From the NCBI GenBank assembly GCA_019671005.1, contig CM033745.1, positions 5,379,146 through 5,443,145 on the forward strand: a stretch of DNA of 64,000 nucleotides, read 5' to 3'. Origin of the DNA: Hibiscus mutabilis. Lineage: Eukaryota; Streptophyta; Magnoliopsida; Malvales; Malvaceae. The notes beneath the pieces are model-generated. The model searched no databases. It saw only the letters and a program-made list of their open reading frames with translations, and had not been told where the DNA came from. Positions 34,440-47,131 of the stretch are shown in pieces. A program made the translations under genes and the position numbers. Every line of letters begins with the position of its first letter. The first letter of the stretch is position 1.

Positions 34440-37330
34440 GCAGACGCCCAATCTAGACCGTTGGATCAAATTTTGATCCAACGACTGGGATTAAATGGAG
34501 GAAGCCCTTTGGATCCCACGTACGACAAACGCACCGGCCAGCCAGCTTCCCCACACGCGAGTGAAGCTCACGCACCGATCGGCTATCTCCCTACGCGCAC
34601 GTGTGATACACGCCCCGGCCGTTCGGCTTCTTCACGTACCCATGCGCCTGCACCGCTTCACCTTTTCTGTCTACGTGGCACCACCGCCGGAGATCCCGCT
34701 ACTATCGTATGGCCACCATCTCTCTCCCCAACCACCAAGCAGACCAAAAACATAAAAAGAGGGATTTCAGTCAAGGCATCATTCACAATGAAATCTTTAA
34801 ATGTTTGCTTACGAATGTAATCAAAAAATTTAGATATAAGTATGTAATGAACCGATTGTTAGAGGATGATTTTTTTCAGAATCAATAGACAAAAAAAAGT
34901 AGCCTAAAAAATTCAGAGGTACACCCATCTCTTCATATTAATTTTGAAACATACATACATATAAAAAATCAAGGTTTGGTCTTTTTTTACCTTCAGCGAT
35001 TCACCTCCCCGCGTCCATTGCTCTCCTTTGCCGATGATAAGCCTTCTGGCCTCCTCAAGGCCGTGTATGGTGACTCGGTGGAGAAGTAAAAAAAGGGGTT
35101 TCTCGATTTTGTTTTTAAAAGAGAGGATTAAGGTTTATGTTTTCACGAAAAGAGGGCTTTATCATTTTTCAAGTAAAAGGAATGGCGGATCTAGGTTCTA
35201 GGAAGGAAAATGAGGCTTTTCAGCTGTTTTTGACCGACCGCCGACGAGCGACGGACGACGTGGCGGCGTACGCGGTCATCGTCCTGTTTCTGGGAGAGAG
35301 TTGAGAGCGTATGGGTGCTGGGTTTGGCCAAAAGAAGGGAATGTGGTTTAAAATGCCATATTTATAGTGTTTTAAGGTTTTAAAATTGGTTTAATCATAT
35401 TTTTAATCCCTCCGCCCTAAAATAATTACGCCCGTGGTCCTTCTGCATGGGAAAATAGCAGCTCTAGTCCCTCCACTCCATTTAATTACGGGCCTAAGCC
35501 ATTCCGCTTTTTAAAATCCCTTCCCAGGTCCCTGGAGTTTTTAAAATCCCTTCAATTTCGTCCATTTTGTTCCTTTCAATTTGGCTTTCAAAAATCTTGT
35601 TTTATTCAATTTGGCCCCTTTTCTAGCGTTCAAAATTACCTTTTTTTTCTTTTTTTCATGCATCTTTAGTTCAAATCTTGTAAATTTATTTCCCGTAAAT
35701 TTCTGTTTAATTCGTATGTTAATATTGCTTGTTTGTGATTGTTGTTTTGTGGTTGAAAATTAGTTCGAATAGTATATATTTGTGGTTTAACATGCATCTA
35801 GTTTTAGTATAAGATAGGAATTTGTAAAAATATAATATATATAATTTTGATATCTAATATCTATATTTTTTTAGGTATAAAATAGAAATTTGTAAAATGT
35901 AGTATATGTTTTTTAATATATAATACATATGTTTTTTAAGTATATAATAGAATTTTATAAAATGTAACATATATATTTTTGATACACCATATATAGTTTT
36001 TAAAGTATATAGTATAATTTTGTAAAATGTAATATATATATTTTTGGTATATAATATATGGTTTTTTAAAGTATATAGTAGAATTTTGCAAAATGTATAA
36101 TGTATGTTTTTGTATATAATCTATATAGTTTTAAAGTCTATCCATTATTTTCGTTATATAGTATACAATATTTAGTTATGTTTACATTTACTTGTATATG
36201 TTTTTGATTTAGGCTTAGTGTGATAGTATAGACCTTGGGTTGTTGAGTTAGTTTCAGATTAGAATTAGGCAAATTAATTTAATTAGTTTAAGATTGTGTG
36301 CTCGTCTTATAGGGGCACAATCCTTAAATTAATTAGATTAATTTTGGGATTAGGTTCTTTAGAGTCTTAGTTAGATTAGGGTTCAGATTAATTTAGTGAA
36401 TTTAAATTTATCATTGGCTTATTGGAGTAAATGTTAAATTCATTAAATTAATTGAACATTTCTTAATTACTTTTAGGATAAAACTAATTTCAAGTTTAGA
36501 TTGACATTAAATTACAAATTAATTATCATAATTCGTTAGGGGTTTTAGTCTTTTAGGGCTAATTAATTTAGGGTTAAGTATTAGAATCATTTAGATAATA
36601 ATTAGGTCACTATTTGGATTTCTAATAATTTGGGCCTTCATAGGTTAGGTCTTGGGTTGGGCCTTCCTTTTGTGTGTTTATATTCGTGGCTTTGATTGTC
36701 ATGCCTTAATTGTCATTCATATAACCTTTAATTTTAATTGTATTCTTAATTAATTTAAATCATAAAAAGGAGGTACTTATTAATTTCGATATTCGTGTCG
36801 TAATAGTCTTGCCTTAATGGATGTTGACCGAATATTTGGATTAATCTTTATCGCCTCAAGGTAAATGGATCAAGAATTGACAAAATCATCACATCATACT
36901 TAAATGCTTGCATCATGCATGAAGGTGACGTACGGAAGTCGAGCTATAAATTAACACGGCAGTCGGGCTTATTCGATGTCGGTTTAATCTATGGTCCGAT
37001 GTATCGTCAACCTTATTAATTAAATGTCCAATTAATTTGAATCCACCAATTCAATAAAGCCTGTGCAGTTAAAGTTAATTTTCATTCAAGAACTCCGAAT
37101 TGAATTCAATATAAATTTCAATGATTTTCATCCTTTTAAAAGCAATAAACATTTTGGTACCGATTTTCGGGCGTGATGGGGTGCTAATCCTTCCCCACGC
37201 GTAACCAACTCTCGGACCCTTTCACAACGAATCTCTGGTTTCTTATGATGTTCGGCCTATCTTACCCAAGTGGTCGGTGCGACTCCAAATTTTTATCGTT
37301 TTCAAAAAATTAAGGTTTTCAAAAGAAATC
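34440..37330 (+). repeat. LTR-like repeat with GC-rich, minisatellite and conserved 3' parts
   Basis: It comprises a GC-rich part (34450-35320), an AT-rich minisatellite (about 35805-36150), a GGGCACAATCC block (36310) and a strongly conserved 3' block (36890-37310, with GGTGCTAATCCTTCCCCACGC and CCCAAGTGGTCGGTGCGACT). The last block recurs inverted and about 88-90% alike by eye at 61890-62340. Comparable CGCCCG/AGGATTAGCACCC motifs occur in Tat/Ogre-type Gypsy elements of other plants, from memory. Outer limits are approximate. Open frames in the GC-rich part (86 and 119 codons, overlapping) have no known motif. Confidence 0.5.
35805..36150 (+). repeat. Minisatellite, about 65-base unit, five copies
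   Basis: The unit holds AATTTTGTAAAATG followed by TATATATTTTTGGTATATAATATATGG-like sequence. The AATTTTGTAAAA word starts near 35819, 35887, 35951, 36015 and 36082, giving spacings of 64-68 bases. Confidence 0.7.
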
Positions 37331-37339
37331 CACATTCTT

Positions 37340-40300
37340 TTAAAAGATTTTTAATAATGATTTAAGGTAACGCCAAATTTATATACAATCCACACAATTG
37401 TCCTTTAAAAAACATCGCTTCAGTCATATATGAAAATCTTGTTGTGTCGTTACTTATGTTCACCAACTTTGTCGAACAAAATCCTGTGCAAATTGCAACT
37501 ACGAATTGAATTATAGACTAGTTGGTTTACTAATTGATGCATAGATTTCAAGTTTAGCGATAGACTAAAAATTTAGCACCAAAATCAAATTGCTAGACTG
37601 TCTCCTAATTTGATCTGTACAAGTGGCTAAATTCAACTTTGGAACTAACAATTGGATTTCGATTTCATTAATGATCCATATCATACTAATTGAGTATCGG
37701 TTCAAATGATATAATATTGTTCGTAAAATCCTAATGAGTTCTGAGTTTGGGACAATTTTAAATAGGTAACGCTTTTGTTTTTTTTAAACAATTTTTACTT
37801 AGAAAAGAGAAAAGTATAATTTTTGCTCTTATTGAGTTTTAAACTTATAATTTAAGGATAAATGAAAGGTGTCAATTAAAAACTTTAACTACATGTTGTA
37901 TAAATTATTGACATATACAACGTTTTTATTAATTGAGTCTTAATTCAGTTTACATAATTTTATTATAACATATAAAAAGGGCATAGGTTCAAACGTACTT
38001 AAACCCACAAAATCTTTCATAAAATATATGTTGTTATCATGTACTATTCCAAGACTCAACTCAAATTTAAGTAATAAAGTCATTATTGTGTGTTTGATTC
38101 ATGTAAGTAAATCCCACTTGTTTCGTTGTCGGAGTAAAAGCGTGGAGTAAGAGCCAGCCACGCGTTAATTAACCGTATATACTTGAAGGATTTGATGCTA
38201 AATATTATTATTGGCGTCTTCAACTTCCATTTCCAGTAGATTAATCTTGAGCTTAAGATATGTTGTTTATATATATATATATATATAAAAGGTTAGAATC
38301 TACTTAATACTGTATAAAAAAATTAGGTTTTAGAGATTTTTTTGAATTATTAGATGAAAAATGGATGATTGAGATTAATTCTTCAATTTTTTTAAGTGAT
38401 AATTTTTATTTACTATACTGCTAATTTCAGCTATCCGTTTCACTTATCTAACGATCTAAAAAACTATAAAAATTAAAATTTCTTACACTGTATAACTAGA
38501 TCATATTTCATATGTATATATATATAATCCCTCTCCACCCACATTATTTGGAGAAAGAGCCAAAGAGGAACGAAACAAACTGATTGTTTGACTAGAGACG
38601 GATTTAGTTTAGCAATGAAAGACAACAATACATTTATTTAATTATCCAAACCATGGCTTTGTCAAAAAAAAAATACAAACCATCGCAACAGATTATTTTG
38701 ATAGACGACGAAAATAATATTAATTTTTCATCTTATATTGTATATGTTTTATGTTCAAGGTTGATGGATACTCTTTGTAATAACGTAATCTTTAAAACTT
38801 GAATTCAAATTTTTTGTTTTAGAATTTGAGCACGACTTTTTTTTAAGAGTTCGAAGTATCTTACCACTACATCTAATATTTATTGTAAGTTTAATTAATA
38901 TTTAAGTTGTTTATATAAAATAGACACGAATTCCAAATTTTAAAACTATTTATTTCTTTTTATATTTTTATGATTTTTTTGTTACAAATAAATTTAGCGT
39001 GATTATACTTAAGAAAAGAATATGAAGTTAAAAAATAACTTCTAAAATTTTGAATTATTTAATTTTTTTTTTTGTGTTCGTTTCTCTTTTTTGGGCTATG
39101 AACTAATATTTTACATTTTTAAATATTTGTTTTTAATTTTTTATTACACAAAACATGTTTTATTTGAACCACTTAACTTTTTTAATGATGATGACAATGA
39201 CAAAAAGACCGATGTGTTAGAATGATAGTACATGGAGTGAATTGAGATTTAACTGAGGTATAGGGGGAAAAGTAAATTTGATTGTATTGAGAACATTGTT
39301 TCGGCTTCAGATTGTTTGGATACATGAAAATTAAACCCAGCCTGTAGTTAATAGGTTCGAATTAGTTTATGTTTCTAATTATGTGAATTTGTTTCGAAGG
39401 TTTCTAATTTTTAAAATTGGTCAAGAAAATTTACCCCTAGAAAAAGTCCTTTTAAACAATTTGGTTTGATGTTAGGAATGTTAGTGGGCGGGTTTTACGA
39501 GAATTCGCTCCACTTTGCATTTAATTAAGCAGAGATAGTTACAATTTTCGCAGATTGTGGGGCGGGAATAAAGATAAAAATTAGATTCGTCGTGGGTAGT
39601 GAGGAAGGCGTGAATATGTCTTTGTATCTGTCCCATCCCCACCAGCCTCGCATTGTCCTCTCCTGCCCTGTATCGTTCTCACCCGCCCCAACAGATCTTA
39701 TAAAATATTATTATAAATGTTATTAAAAATACAAAATCGGTTTAGATCATAGTCAAATTTAAGATAATTTATATTGACTTTTTTCTTGGGATATTAATGA
39801 AAATTCAATATATATATAATTGAAATTGATCATATCAAATTTTTTAATATTTTTTAATATATTAATTTGAAACAGAGTCAAATTTAAAATAATTTACATT
39901 GATTTATCTTGAAATATTTATGAATATATATATAACATTTATTATGTTTATTAGTTTATTCTTAATTATTGTCTGTCGTTATTATTTCTTTTAAGGTTTT
40001 TTTTCAGTCCTCACCATATATATATATATATATATTTTTCTTCTATTTTTTAATTTTATTTTTTAATATTGTATGTTATTTAGATTCTATCGGTATTTGT
40101 TCTTATTTTTTAATTGTTATATTTTTTAGTTCTTTCTATAATATTTATTTGTTAAGCAATTGAAATATTATTTTGCATGTTATTTGTGCTATTTTCGATC
40201 CTTTACAATAGACTTTAGTACTTTTTTAATCCAAACTTTTTTGTTTTTCAATTTTAATTTCGTATATTATTATTTTTAAATTGTGACAATTAGAATAATT

Positions 40301-41350
40301 TCACTATGTGGTAAGAGTCTGAATGACAAGTATTTTATATTTTTTTCATAACAAATTTAATTTATATTTTTAACTAATAGTTATAAAAATATTATATTAA
40401 AAGGTTACGGGACGGGTAAAGAGGGGATTAGGTGGGTCTCATGACCCACGTGGGTAATGGCGCGGGGATAGTTTTAGTCTTACGGGTTGTGGGGCAGAGA
40501 TGATTTTAGAATTTATATCCGTAATTGATCATGAAGTAGAAATAGAAATGAAAATTCTTGACGAGAATGAACGTGAAAAGAGTATCATTCGCACCCTCCT
40601 CGCTGAATTGATGTTTTAAAGTACACCTGATTTAAAGTTTTTAATTATTTAATAATTTAATAGTTTTCATATCCTTGTTTAGAGTTCGAATTTCGAATAT
40701 TGTGTTTCCCAAATAGGGACAAAAAGGTATTTTACTGTTAGTTTAAGAGCAGCCCTGATAAAATATTGGCCCACTTCATTTTACCCAATTTTGTTTTATA
40801 TTAGATTTGGGCCGAAGGCCAGGCGTATTTCTCCTAGAATTTCAGATAAGAAAATATTCCGTAGATTTTTTTGAAAATTATTTTATAATTTAAATATTCC
40901 GTAGACTTGGTGCTTTATGTACTTTTTATATATTTTTGTCACTAGTGTTAATTTTTTTCGGCAATTGAATTTGTCAGGTTATTTATTTTATCCAAAAAAA
41001 AAATAACAATAACACCCATTAAAATATTTTGGTCAATCAGAGTACCCAATGACAATTTGATTAAAGAGATACGATTGATTGAAATGAAAAAAAAGAGAAG
41101 ATAAATGCCCTTTGAAGTCTATTAATATTTTTTCAGTTTAATCCTTAATTTTTTATACAATATTAAATTAGCCCTATTTAATTTTAATTTTATAATATAC
41201 TCCACTATCTATAGTATTTATTATTTTAATTTAATAAGTCATGCATTTCATTCAAAAGAGCATGCGTTTAATTTTCTCTAAAAAATAAGAGCTACTATCG
41301 ATTTTTTTTAAAAAAATTAAAAATAGTTTTAACGAACTAGTCTGTAGTTG
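37340..41350. other. AT-rich intergenic DNA, possible small transposons, no gene
   Basis: An AT dinucleotide run lies near 38268-38287 and another near 40016-40034. A G/C-rich patch at 39480-39680 (GTTAGTGGGCGGG, CCCATCCCC) and one at 40400-40500 (GGGACGGGTAAAGAGGGG) resemble the ends of a hAT-type element about 1 kb long, but the termini and a duplication were not resolved. No coding region seen. Confidence 0.45.
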
Positions 41351-41358
41351 TTACATTA

Positions 41359-41915
41359 TGTCACGGACCGCAAGCCCGCGACCGAGACAAGTGCAACCAT
41401 GGAAGCCCAGGCCTATCTCTACAGCATTTTGGGCTTGCCAAATGACCCAAGTAAGCTGGCCAATTACCATGGTAAAATGAGCAAGCAGAGTATTTACCAT
41501 GGTGAAATCCGATAAGGCATCTCACTTATCATTTATGTGATTATTTGTAAAGATAATTCTCACTTTATCTCTTATTTAAAATTCAAATGTTGAGGATAGG
41601 ATAGGCTCTCATCCGACCGTTGATCCATTGTAATCTTGACCGTTGATTGTACCGAGCTCTCACTATAAAAAGGAGGCTCAACCCAGTCATTTCATTCATT
41701 CATTCATCACTTGCTTCATTTTGTAAGCTTTTACCCAGAGTAATACAACTCAAGATTCACTCACTTTCTCTTGTTCTTTTGCCATCACTTTTCTTTTGTT
41801 CCGGCAGCAGCTAAAGTGTTTTTACTTAGGAAGTTTCGAGGTGACTTAGCCCGATTTTCACCGAGAAAGCGGCTAAGGCCGCGCGGTTGTCTAGCGTAAG
41901 ACTAGCCCCGTGACA
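41359..41915 (+). repeat. 5' LTR of the chromovirus-type element
   Basis: It starts TGTCACGG and ends CCGTGACA, an exact 8-base inverted terminus. A TATAAAA box lies at 41664-41670, followed by a CATT tetranucleotide run near 41692-41707. Length 557 bp. Confidence 0.93.
41664..41670 (+). promoter_or_regulatory. TATA box in the 5' LTR
   Basis: TATAAAA in the context CACTATAAAAAGGAGG. The same box is at 46880-46886 in the 3' LTR. Confidence 0.7.
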
Positions 41916-41967
41916 AGTGGTATCGAGCGCGAAGTTTTGCTGAGAAGTTGCATATTCGAGATGGCAC

Positions 41968-42876
41968 GTGATGGAGAGAACACCGCAGCCGAAGAAGGGT
42001 GCAGAGGCCACAAACGACAAATCCAAGAGGGGTTCGTCGAAGGACGTGATCACATCGATCCAGGGAAGGGTTACCAAGCTCGAGGAGTCTATGGCGGAGG
42101 CCAAGGCGACGCTGGAACCTTTGGAGTCCATGGATGTTGAGAAGCTGAGTTCGTTGGATTTCGAGAGGCTCGAGTCCTTGGAGGGAATTCAGGATGATGT
42201 TCAGGAGGCTCTTAATGGGATGGATGTGAAGATGTCTACGCGTGGCGATGCCTTAGAGGCCATGGTGGTTGCTCTAAGGGAGGAGGTTGAGGAGCTCAAG
42301 GCAAAGGGTTCCAACTCCGAGAAAGATGAACTGAAGAAGGAAGTGGAGCTGCTCAAGACCGAGTTGTTTGTGTTGAAAGCGGCGATTGTGAATAGCGCGA
42401 TCACAGCGCTTTCTAGAACCTCGGGAGATATCCCCAAACCGGAAAAGTTCAAGGGGACGAGGTCCGCCCAGGAAGTGGAGAATTTCCTTTGGGGAATGGA
42501 GCAATACTTCAAAGCCATGGGCATCGAGGAAGATGCTAAGAAGGTAAGCTTTGCAAGTATTTACTTAATTGATCTTGCACAAACGTGGTGGCGACGTAGG
42601 TGCGAAGATGTGAAGCGTGGAAACATCGCCATTGAGACTTGGAAGGAGTTCCAAGATGAGTTCAAGGAACAGTTCTATCCTCTGTATGCTGAAGATGAGG
42701 CACGGTCAAAGCTGAGGCGACTTAGACAAGATGATGCCAAGAATTTGAGGGACCATGTTCGAAAGTTCATGGAGTTGAGTTTGCAGGTCCCGAGCTTGAC
42801 TGAAGAGGATGGGTTTTTCACCTTCATAGATGGGTTGCAACCATGGGCGAAGATGGAGTTGCAGCGACGGGAGTGA
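41968..42876 (+). CDS. gag: Chromovirus gag polyprotein (capsid part)
   Basis: An open frame of 302 codons. Residues 1-150 are acidic and lysine-rich and look like a coiled coil ([30 protein letters not shown]). Residues about 165-300 match the retrotransposon gag domain: [42 protein letters not shown] and [11 protein letters not shown]. It should assemble the virus-like particle. An ATG seven bases upstream at 41961 (MARDGEN) is in another frame, so the true start may be there with an early shift. The frame ends at TGA 42874-42876 just before the zinc-knuckle region. Confidence 0.75.
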   Translation: MMERTPQPKKGAEATNDKSKRGSSKDVITSIQGRVTKLEESMAEAKATLEPLESMDVEKLSSLDFERLESLEGIQDDVQEALNGMDVKMSTRGDALEAMVVALREEVEELKAKGSNSEKDELKKEVELLKTELFVLKAAIVNSAITALSRTSGDIPKPEKFKGTRSAQEVENFLWGMEQYFKAMGIEEDAKKVSFASIYLIDLAQTWWRRRCEDVKRGNIAIETWKEFQDEFKEQFYPLYAEDEARSKLRRLRQDDAKNLRDHVRKFMELSLQVPSLTEEDGFFTFIDGLQPWAKMELQRRE

Positions 42877-44248
42877 CCAAGCTCTCTACGCCCGACTCAC
42901 CGCCGAGTCCATCATTGAGATTGGGCATAGGAAACCCGACTCCTCCAAACCAAAACCGGCTAACCGCAGAGGTCATGGTGGAGACAAGGAGAAGTCAAGT
43001 CGATCCGACAAAGATTCGAGTGGCGGGAATAAGCCTTCGAATGGGAAACATGCTGATTCAAGGGACAAGCAGCACGACAAGTGTTACCATTGCCATAAAG
43101 AAGGGCATATTGCCAGGGATTGTCCCCAAAAGAACCGAATTGCTGCTGTCAAGGAGACAGTTGATGGCGAGGCTCTGAAGCTTGGCTCCGTCATTAGTAC
43201 AATGGAGGTCAAGAAGGGTCGAAAGAAGAAGGGGTTGATGTTCGTCGACATCACTATTGCGGGCCAGAAGTTGAGTGCACTAGTGGACACCGGTGCCTCC
43301 GAACTGTTCATGTCCGAGCAAACTGCCGAGAAACTTGGCGTTACTATCGAGAAGTCCAGTGGATCTATCAAAACAGTGAATGCCAAGGAAGTACCGATTG
43401 CGGGAGTCGCAAAGGGAGTTCAACTTAACATTGGAGGTTGGACCGGTAAGGAAGCCATCAAGGTAATCCCACTCGATGACTTTGATTTTGTGCTTGGGTT
43501 AAGTTTTCTAGACCGGATCAACGCTTTCCCTGTTCCTTTTGCGAATTGTCTGTGCATTCTAGATCCGAAGCATCAATGCATTGTTCCAGTGAGCCGAGGG
43601 TCAGGAGTAGGTGCAAGAGTTCTATCCGCAATTCAGTTTGCAAAGGCAGCGCGCAAGGAGGAGCCGACCTTCCTAGCAACCTTGGCGTGCGATGAGCCTG
43701 TCGCAACTGAGGGAGTCCCCGATGAGGTGGGGCAAGTCTTGGTGGAATTTGCAGATATGATGCCTGCTGAGTTGCCAAAGAAGTTGCCTCCGAAGAGGGA
43801 TATTGATCACAAGATTGAGCTTGTGCCAGGAGCGGAGCCCCCCGCTCGAGCCCCTTACCGACTAGCCCCGCCTGAGTTAGAGGAGATGCGCAAACAGTTG
43901 AACGATCTCCTAGATGCCGGGTACATCCGCCCATCAAAGGCACCCTACGGTGCGCCGGTATTGTTCCAAAAGAAGCACGATGGGTCCCTACGGATGTGCA
44001 TCGACTACAGGGCTTTGAATAAGCTCACGGTGAAGAACAAGTATCCGATTCCTCTCATTGCGGACTTGTTCGACCAGCTTGGTGGTGCAAGGTGGTTCAC
44101 CAAGTTGGACTTGCGATCGGGCTACTACCAAGTCAGAATAGCCGAGGGTGATGAGCCGAAGACAGCTTGCGTGACGAGGTATGGTTCTTTCGAGTATCTA
44201 GTGATGCCTTTCGGCCTCACGAATGCTCCAGCTACTTTCTGTGACTGA
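42877..44248 (+). pseudogene. pol: Chromovirus zinc knuckle, protease and N-terminal reverse transcriptase
   Basis: Read in the frame that opens at 42830, this part continues from gag after a one-base shift. It holds a CCHC zinc knuckle at 43082-43123 ([14 protein letters not shown]), a retroviral-type aspartic protease with DTG at 43286-43294 ([12 protein letters not shown]), and an RT start ([44 protein letters not shown]). It stops at 44246-44248, where one base appears to be missing. Confidence 0.8.
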
Positions 44249-45110
44249 TGAACAAGGTGCTACAAACCGCTCTGGACAAGTTTGTTGTAGTCTACCTCGA
44301 CGACATCGTCATCTACAAAGAAGACGTTGGAGGAGCATGTCGAACACTTACGGGAGGTGTTCAAAGTCTTGCGGGAAAATGAGCTGTATGTCAAAAAGGA
44401 GAAGTGCTCATTTGCCCGACAAGAGGTTCCTTTCCTTGGCCACATTGTTGGAGGAGGTATGATCCGAATGGACAAGGAGAAGGTTCGAGCCATTGAGGAA
44501 TGGGAGGCGCCAACTAAGGTAACCGGGTTGAGATCTTTCCCCTGGGTTGGCGAATTACTATCGGAGGTTTGTCAAAAGCTACTCCAAAATTGCCGCACCG
44601 TTGACCGACTTGCCAAGAAGGACAAGGCGTGGGATTGGGGATCGGAGTGCTAGAAAGCCTTTGATGAGATCAAGCTCGCCATGGTGAGTGAGCCTGTCTT
44701 GGTGTTGCCGATTACACCAAACCTTTTGAAGTTCACACCGATGCATCCGACATTGCCATTGGTGGGGTCCTAATGCAAGAGGGACATCCGGTTGCATATG
44801 AAAGCCGGAAGCTCAATGAGACCGAAAGGAGATACACAATCCATGAGAAGGAGATGACAGCGGTGGTGCATTGTCTACGCACATGGAGACACTATGTGCT
44901 TGGGTCCAAGTTCGTGGTGTACACCGACAATGTCGCCAACATTTACTTCTTGACTCGTAAGAAGTTGTCCCCGGCAAGCTCGTTGGCGGGAGTTTCTTGC
45001 CGAGTTCGACGTCACTTTGGAGCACAAACCAGGGGAAGGTGAACTTCGTGGCCGATGCCCTAAGCCGAAGGTATACCATGGAGTTTGCGAGTTTGCGGAG
45101 GGACCGATCT
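44249..45110 (+). pseudogene. pol: Chromovirus reverse transcriptase (C-terminal) and RNase H, broken
   Basis: The RT catalytic YLDD box lies at about 44293-44304 (VVYLDDIVIY). FLGHIV and a thumb region follow. RNase H motifs HTDASDIAIGGVL and YTDN are visible at about 44737-44935. Shifts occur near 44300, 44545 and 44980, and a TAG at 44651-44653 sits in the sequence where a polar residue would be expected. A connection domain (EHKPG) follows. Inactive as read. Confidence 0.75.
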
Positions 45111-46507
45111 TTGGGCGCATCAAGGAGGGATTGACACATGATCCGACGGCCAAGTCATTGATCGAACTTGCCAAGGAGGGCAAAACCCGGAGGTTTTGGC
45201 TAGAGGGAGGCTTGTTGTTTGTTCGTGGACGCCGCCTCTTTGTGCCTCGGTTTGATGGAATTCGAAAGGAGCTCATGAAGGAATGCCATGATTCCAAGTG
45301 GGCGGGACATCCGGGATACACCGGACATTGGCCTTGATGGCGGAGCATTATTATTGGCCACACATGGCGCAAAGTGATGTTGAAGCCTATGTGAAGACTT
45401 GCCTTGTGTGCCAGCAAGACAAGATCGAGCGAAAGAGTCCAGCGGGGTTGTTGCAGCCTTTGCCAATTCGAGAAACCATGGGTAAGTGTTTCCATGGATT
45501 TTATAGTCGGTTTGCCGCTTGTTGACGGAAAGTCTAGTATTATGGTGGTCGTGAGAGGTTTTCCAAGTATGCGACATTTATCCCAAAGACCCAAGGTGTG
45601 TCCAAATGAGGAAGCAGCTAGGCTTTTTCTCAAGCACGTGGTGAAGTACTAGGGTGTTCCACAATCCATTATCGCGATCGGGACACGAGGTTCACGGGAG
45701 GTTTTGGGACAGAGTTGTTCAAGTTGTTGGGCTCAAACTTGAACTTCTCGACGAGTGTCCACCCGCAGACCGATGGGCAAACCGAGAGAGTGAATGCACT
45801 CGTTGAGATCTACTTGAGGCACTATGTGAGTGCTAATCAGCGTGGACAAACAAAGCTGTTAGATGTGGCCCGATTCTCTTACAACTTGCAGCGAGCGAGG
45901 CGACAAACCGAGTCCGTTCGAGATTGTAACCGGCAGCAGCCGCTACACCGAATGCGGTTGTGACCGGTACCGGGGCCTAGTCCAAAGAGCCTATCATTTT
46001 GCCAAGGGGTGGCATGAGCTTTATGACTTAGCCCGTGCATGCTTGCGCAAGGCGGGAAAACGGACCAAGAAGTGGGCAGATCGAAAGCGTCGGGATGTGT
46101 ACTTTGAGGTTGGTGATCTAGTTCTTGCCAAACTGACTTCGATCTTGCGCAACCCAGATCACAAGGGGCTTGTGCGACGATATGAGGGGCCATTCAAAGT
46201 TGTGAAGCGGGTAGGCACCATGGCCTATCAACTAGAGTTGCCGCCAACTATCCGAGCTCATCCGGTGTTTCATGTGAGTTTGTTGAAGACATATCACCAT
46301 GATGAGGATGATCCAGATCGAGGCAAATCACACCGAGCGCCAGTCGGAGTAAAGGTCTCATACGAGAAAGAGGTAGAAGCAATCCATTCAGAGAGAGCCG
46401 TTCGTCAAGTGGGAAATCGACCAAGGCATGAGTACCTTGTTCAATGGAAGGGTCTTCCCGAGTGTGAGATGAGTTGGGAACCAGCCGATGCCTTATGGCA
46501 ATTCTAG
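45111..46507 (+). pseudogene. pol: Chromovirus integrase with C-terminal chromodomain, broken
   Basis: The HHCC zinc-binding region (GHPGYTGH, YWPHM, CLVCQQDK) spans about 45305-45420. Catalytic-core pieces follow (SMDFIVGLPLVDG, then SVHPQTDGQTERVN at about 45756-45800), and a GPFKVVKRVG segment. The last 50 residues form a chromodomain (VEAIHSERAVRQVGNRP, YLVQWKGL, SWEPADAL) ending at TAG 46505-46507. A chromodomain is expected to direct insertion to marked chromatin. Stops or shifts occur near 45337, 45525, 45650, 45680 and 45900-45960. Confidence 0.8.
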
Positions 46508-46563
46508 GAGCAGATCGACCAAGACCATTCTAGCCGCGCGACGACGCGGCGCCGCTAGAACTA

Positions 46564-46573
46564 GTGGGGAGAA
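46564..46573 (+). other. Polypurine tract of the chromovirus-type element
   Basis: GTGGGGAGAA immediately before the 3' LTR; the plus-strand primer. Confidence 0.75.
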
Positions 46574-47131
46574 TGTCACGGACCGCAAGCCCGCGATCCG
46601 AGACAAGTGCAACCATGGAAGCCCAGCCTATCTCTACAAAGATTTTGGGCTTGCCAAATGACCCAAGTAAGTGGCCAATTACCATGGTAAAATGAGCAAG
46701 CGAGTATTTACCATGGTGAAATCCGATAAGGCATCTCACTTATCATTTATGTGATTATTTGTAAAGATAATTCTCTTTTTATCTCTTATTTAAAATTCAA
46801 ATGTTGAGGATAGGATAGGCTCTCATCCGGACCGTTGATCCATTGTAATCTTGACTGTTGATTGTACTTGAGCTCACACTATAAAAGGAGGCTCAACCCA
46901 GTCATTTCATTCATTCATTCATCACTTGCTTGATTTGTAAGCTTTTACCCGAGTAATACAACTCAAAGATTCACTCACTTTCTCTTGTTCTTTTGCCATC
47001 ACTTTTCTTTTGTTCCGCAGCAGTTTCTAAGTGTTTTTACTTAGGAAGTTTCGAGGTGACTTAGCCCAGTTTTCAGCCGAGAAAGCAGCTAAGGCCGCGC
47101 GGTTGTCTAGCAGAAGACTAGCCCCGTGACA
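46574..47131 (+). repeat. 3' LTR of the chromovirus-type element
   Basis: 558 bp, same 8-base inverted ends as the 5' LTR, TATAAAA at 46880-46886. Confidence 0.93.

Larger units (their letters stand above)
41359..47131 (+). mobile_element. Ty3/Gypsy chromovirus-type LTR retrotransposon, complete but frameshifted
   Basis: It has two LTRs (557 and 558 bp), a primer-binding site two bases after the 5' LTR (TGGTATCGAGCGC, 41918) and a purine-rich tract GTGGGGAGAA before the 3' LTR. The domain order gag, zinc knuckle, protease, RT, RNase H, integrase, chromodomain is all recognisable, which places it among Metaviridae-like chromovirus retrotransposons. Pol is broken by many one-base shifts and stops. 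The two LTRs differ at more than fifteen places, about half of them single-base length changes. TTACAT occurs at 41351-41356 and 47133-47138, two and one bases outside the LTR ends, and may be the target duplication. Confidence 0.92.

Noticed and set aside
34461..34820. Frames of 119 and 86 codons in GC-rich DNA
   Set aside because: They overlap in different frames, lie in a repeat, lack motifs, and are expected in GC-rich sequence by chance.
41826..46193. Several minus-strand frames over 100 codons across the chromovirus-type element, the longest 252
   Set aside because: They are antisense to gag-pol domains that are clearly recognisable on the plus strand.
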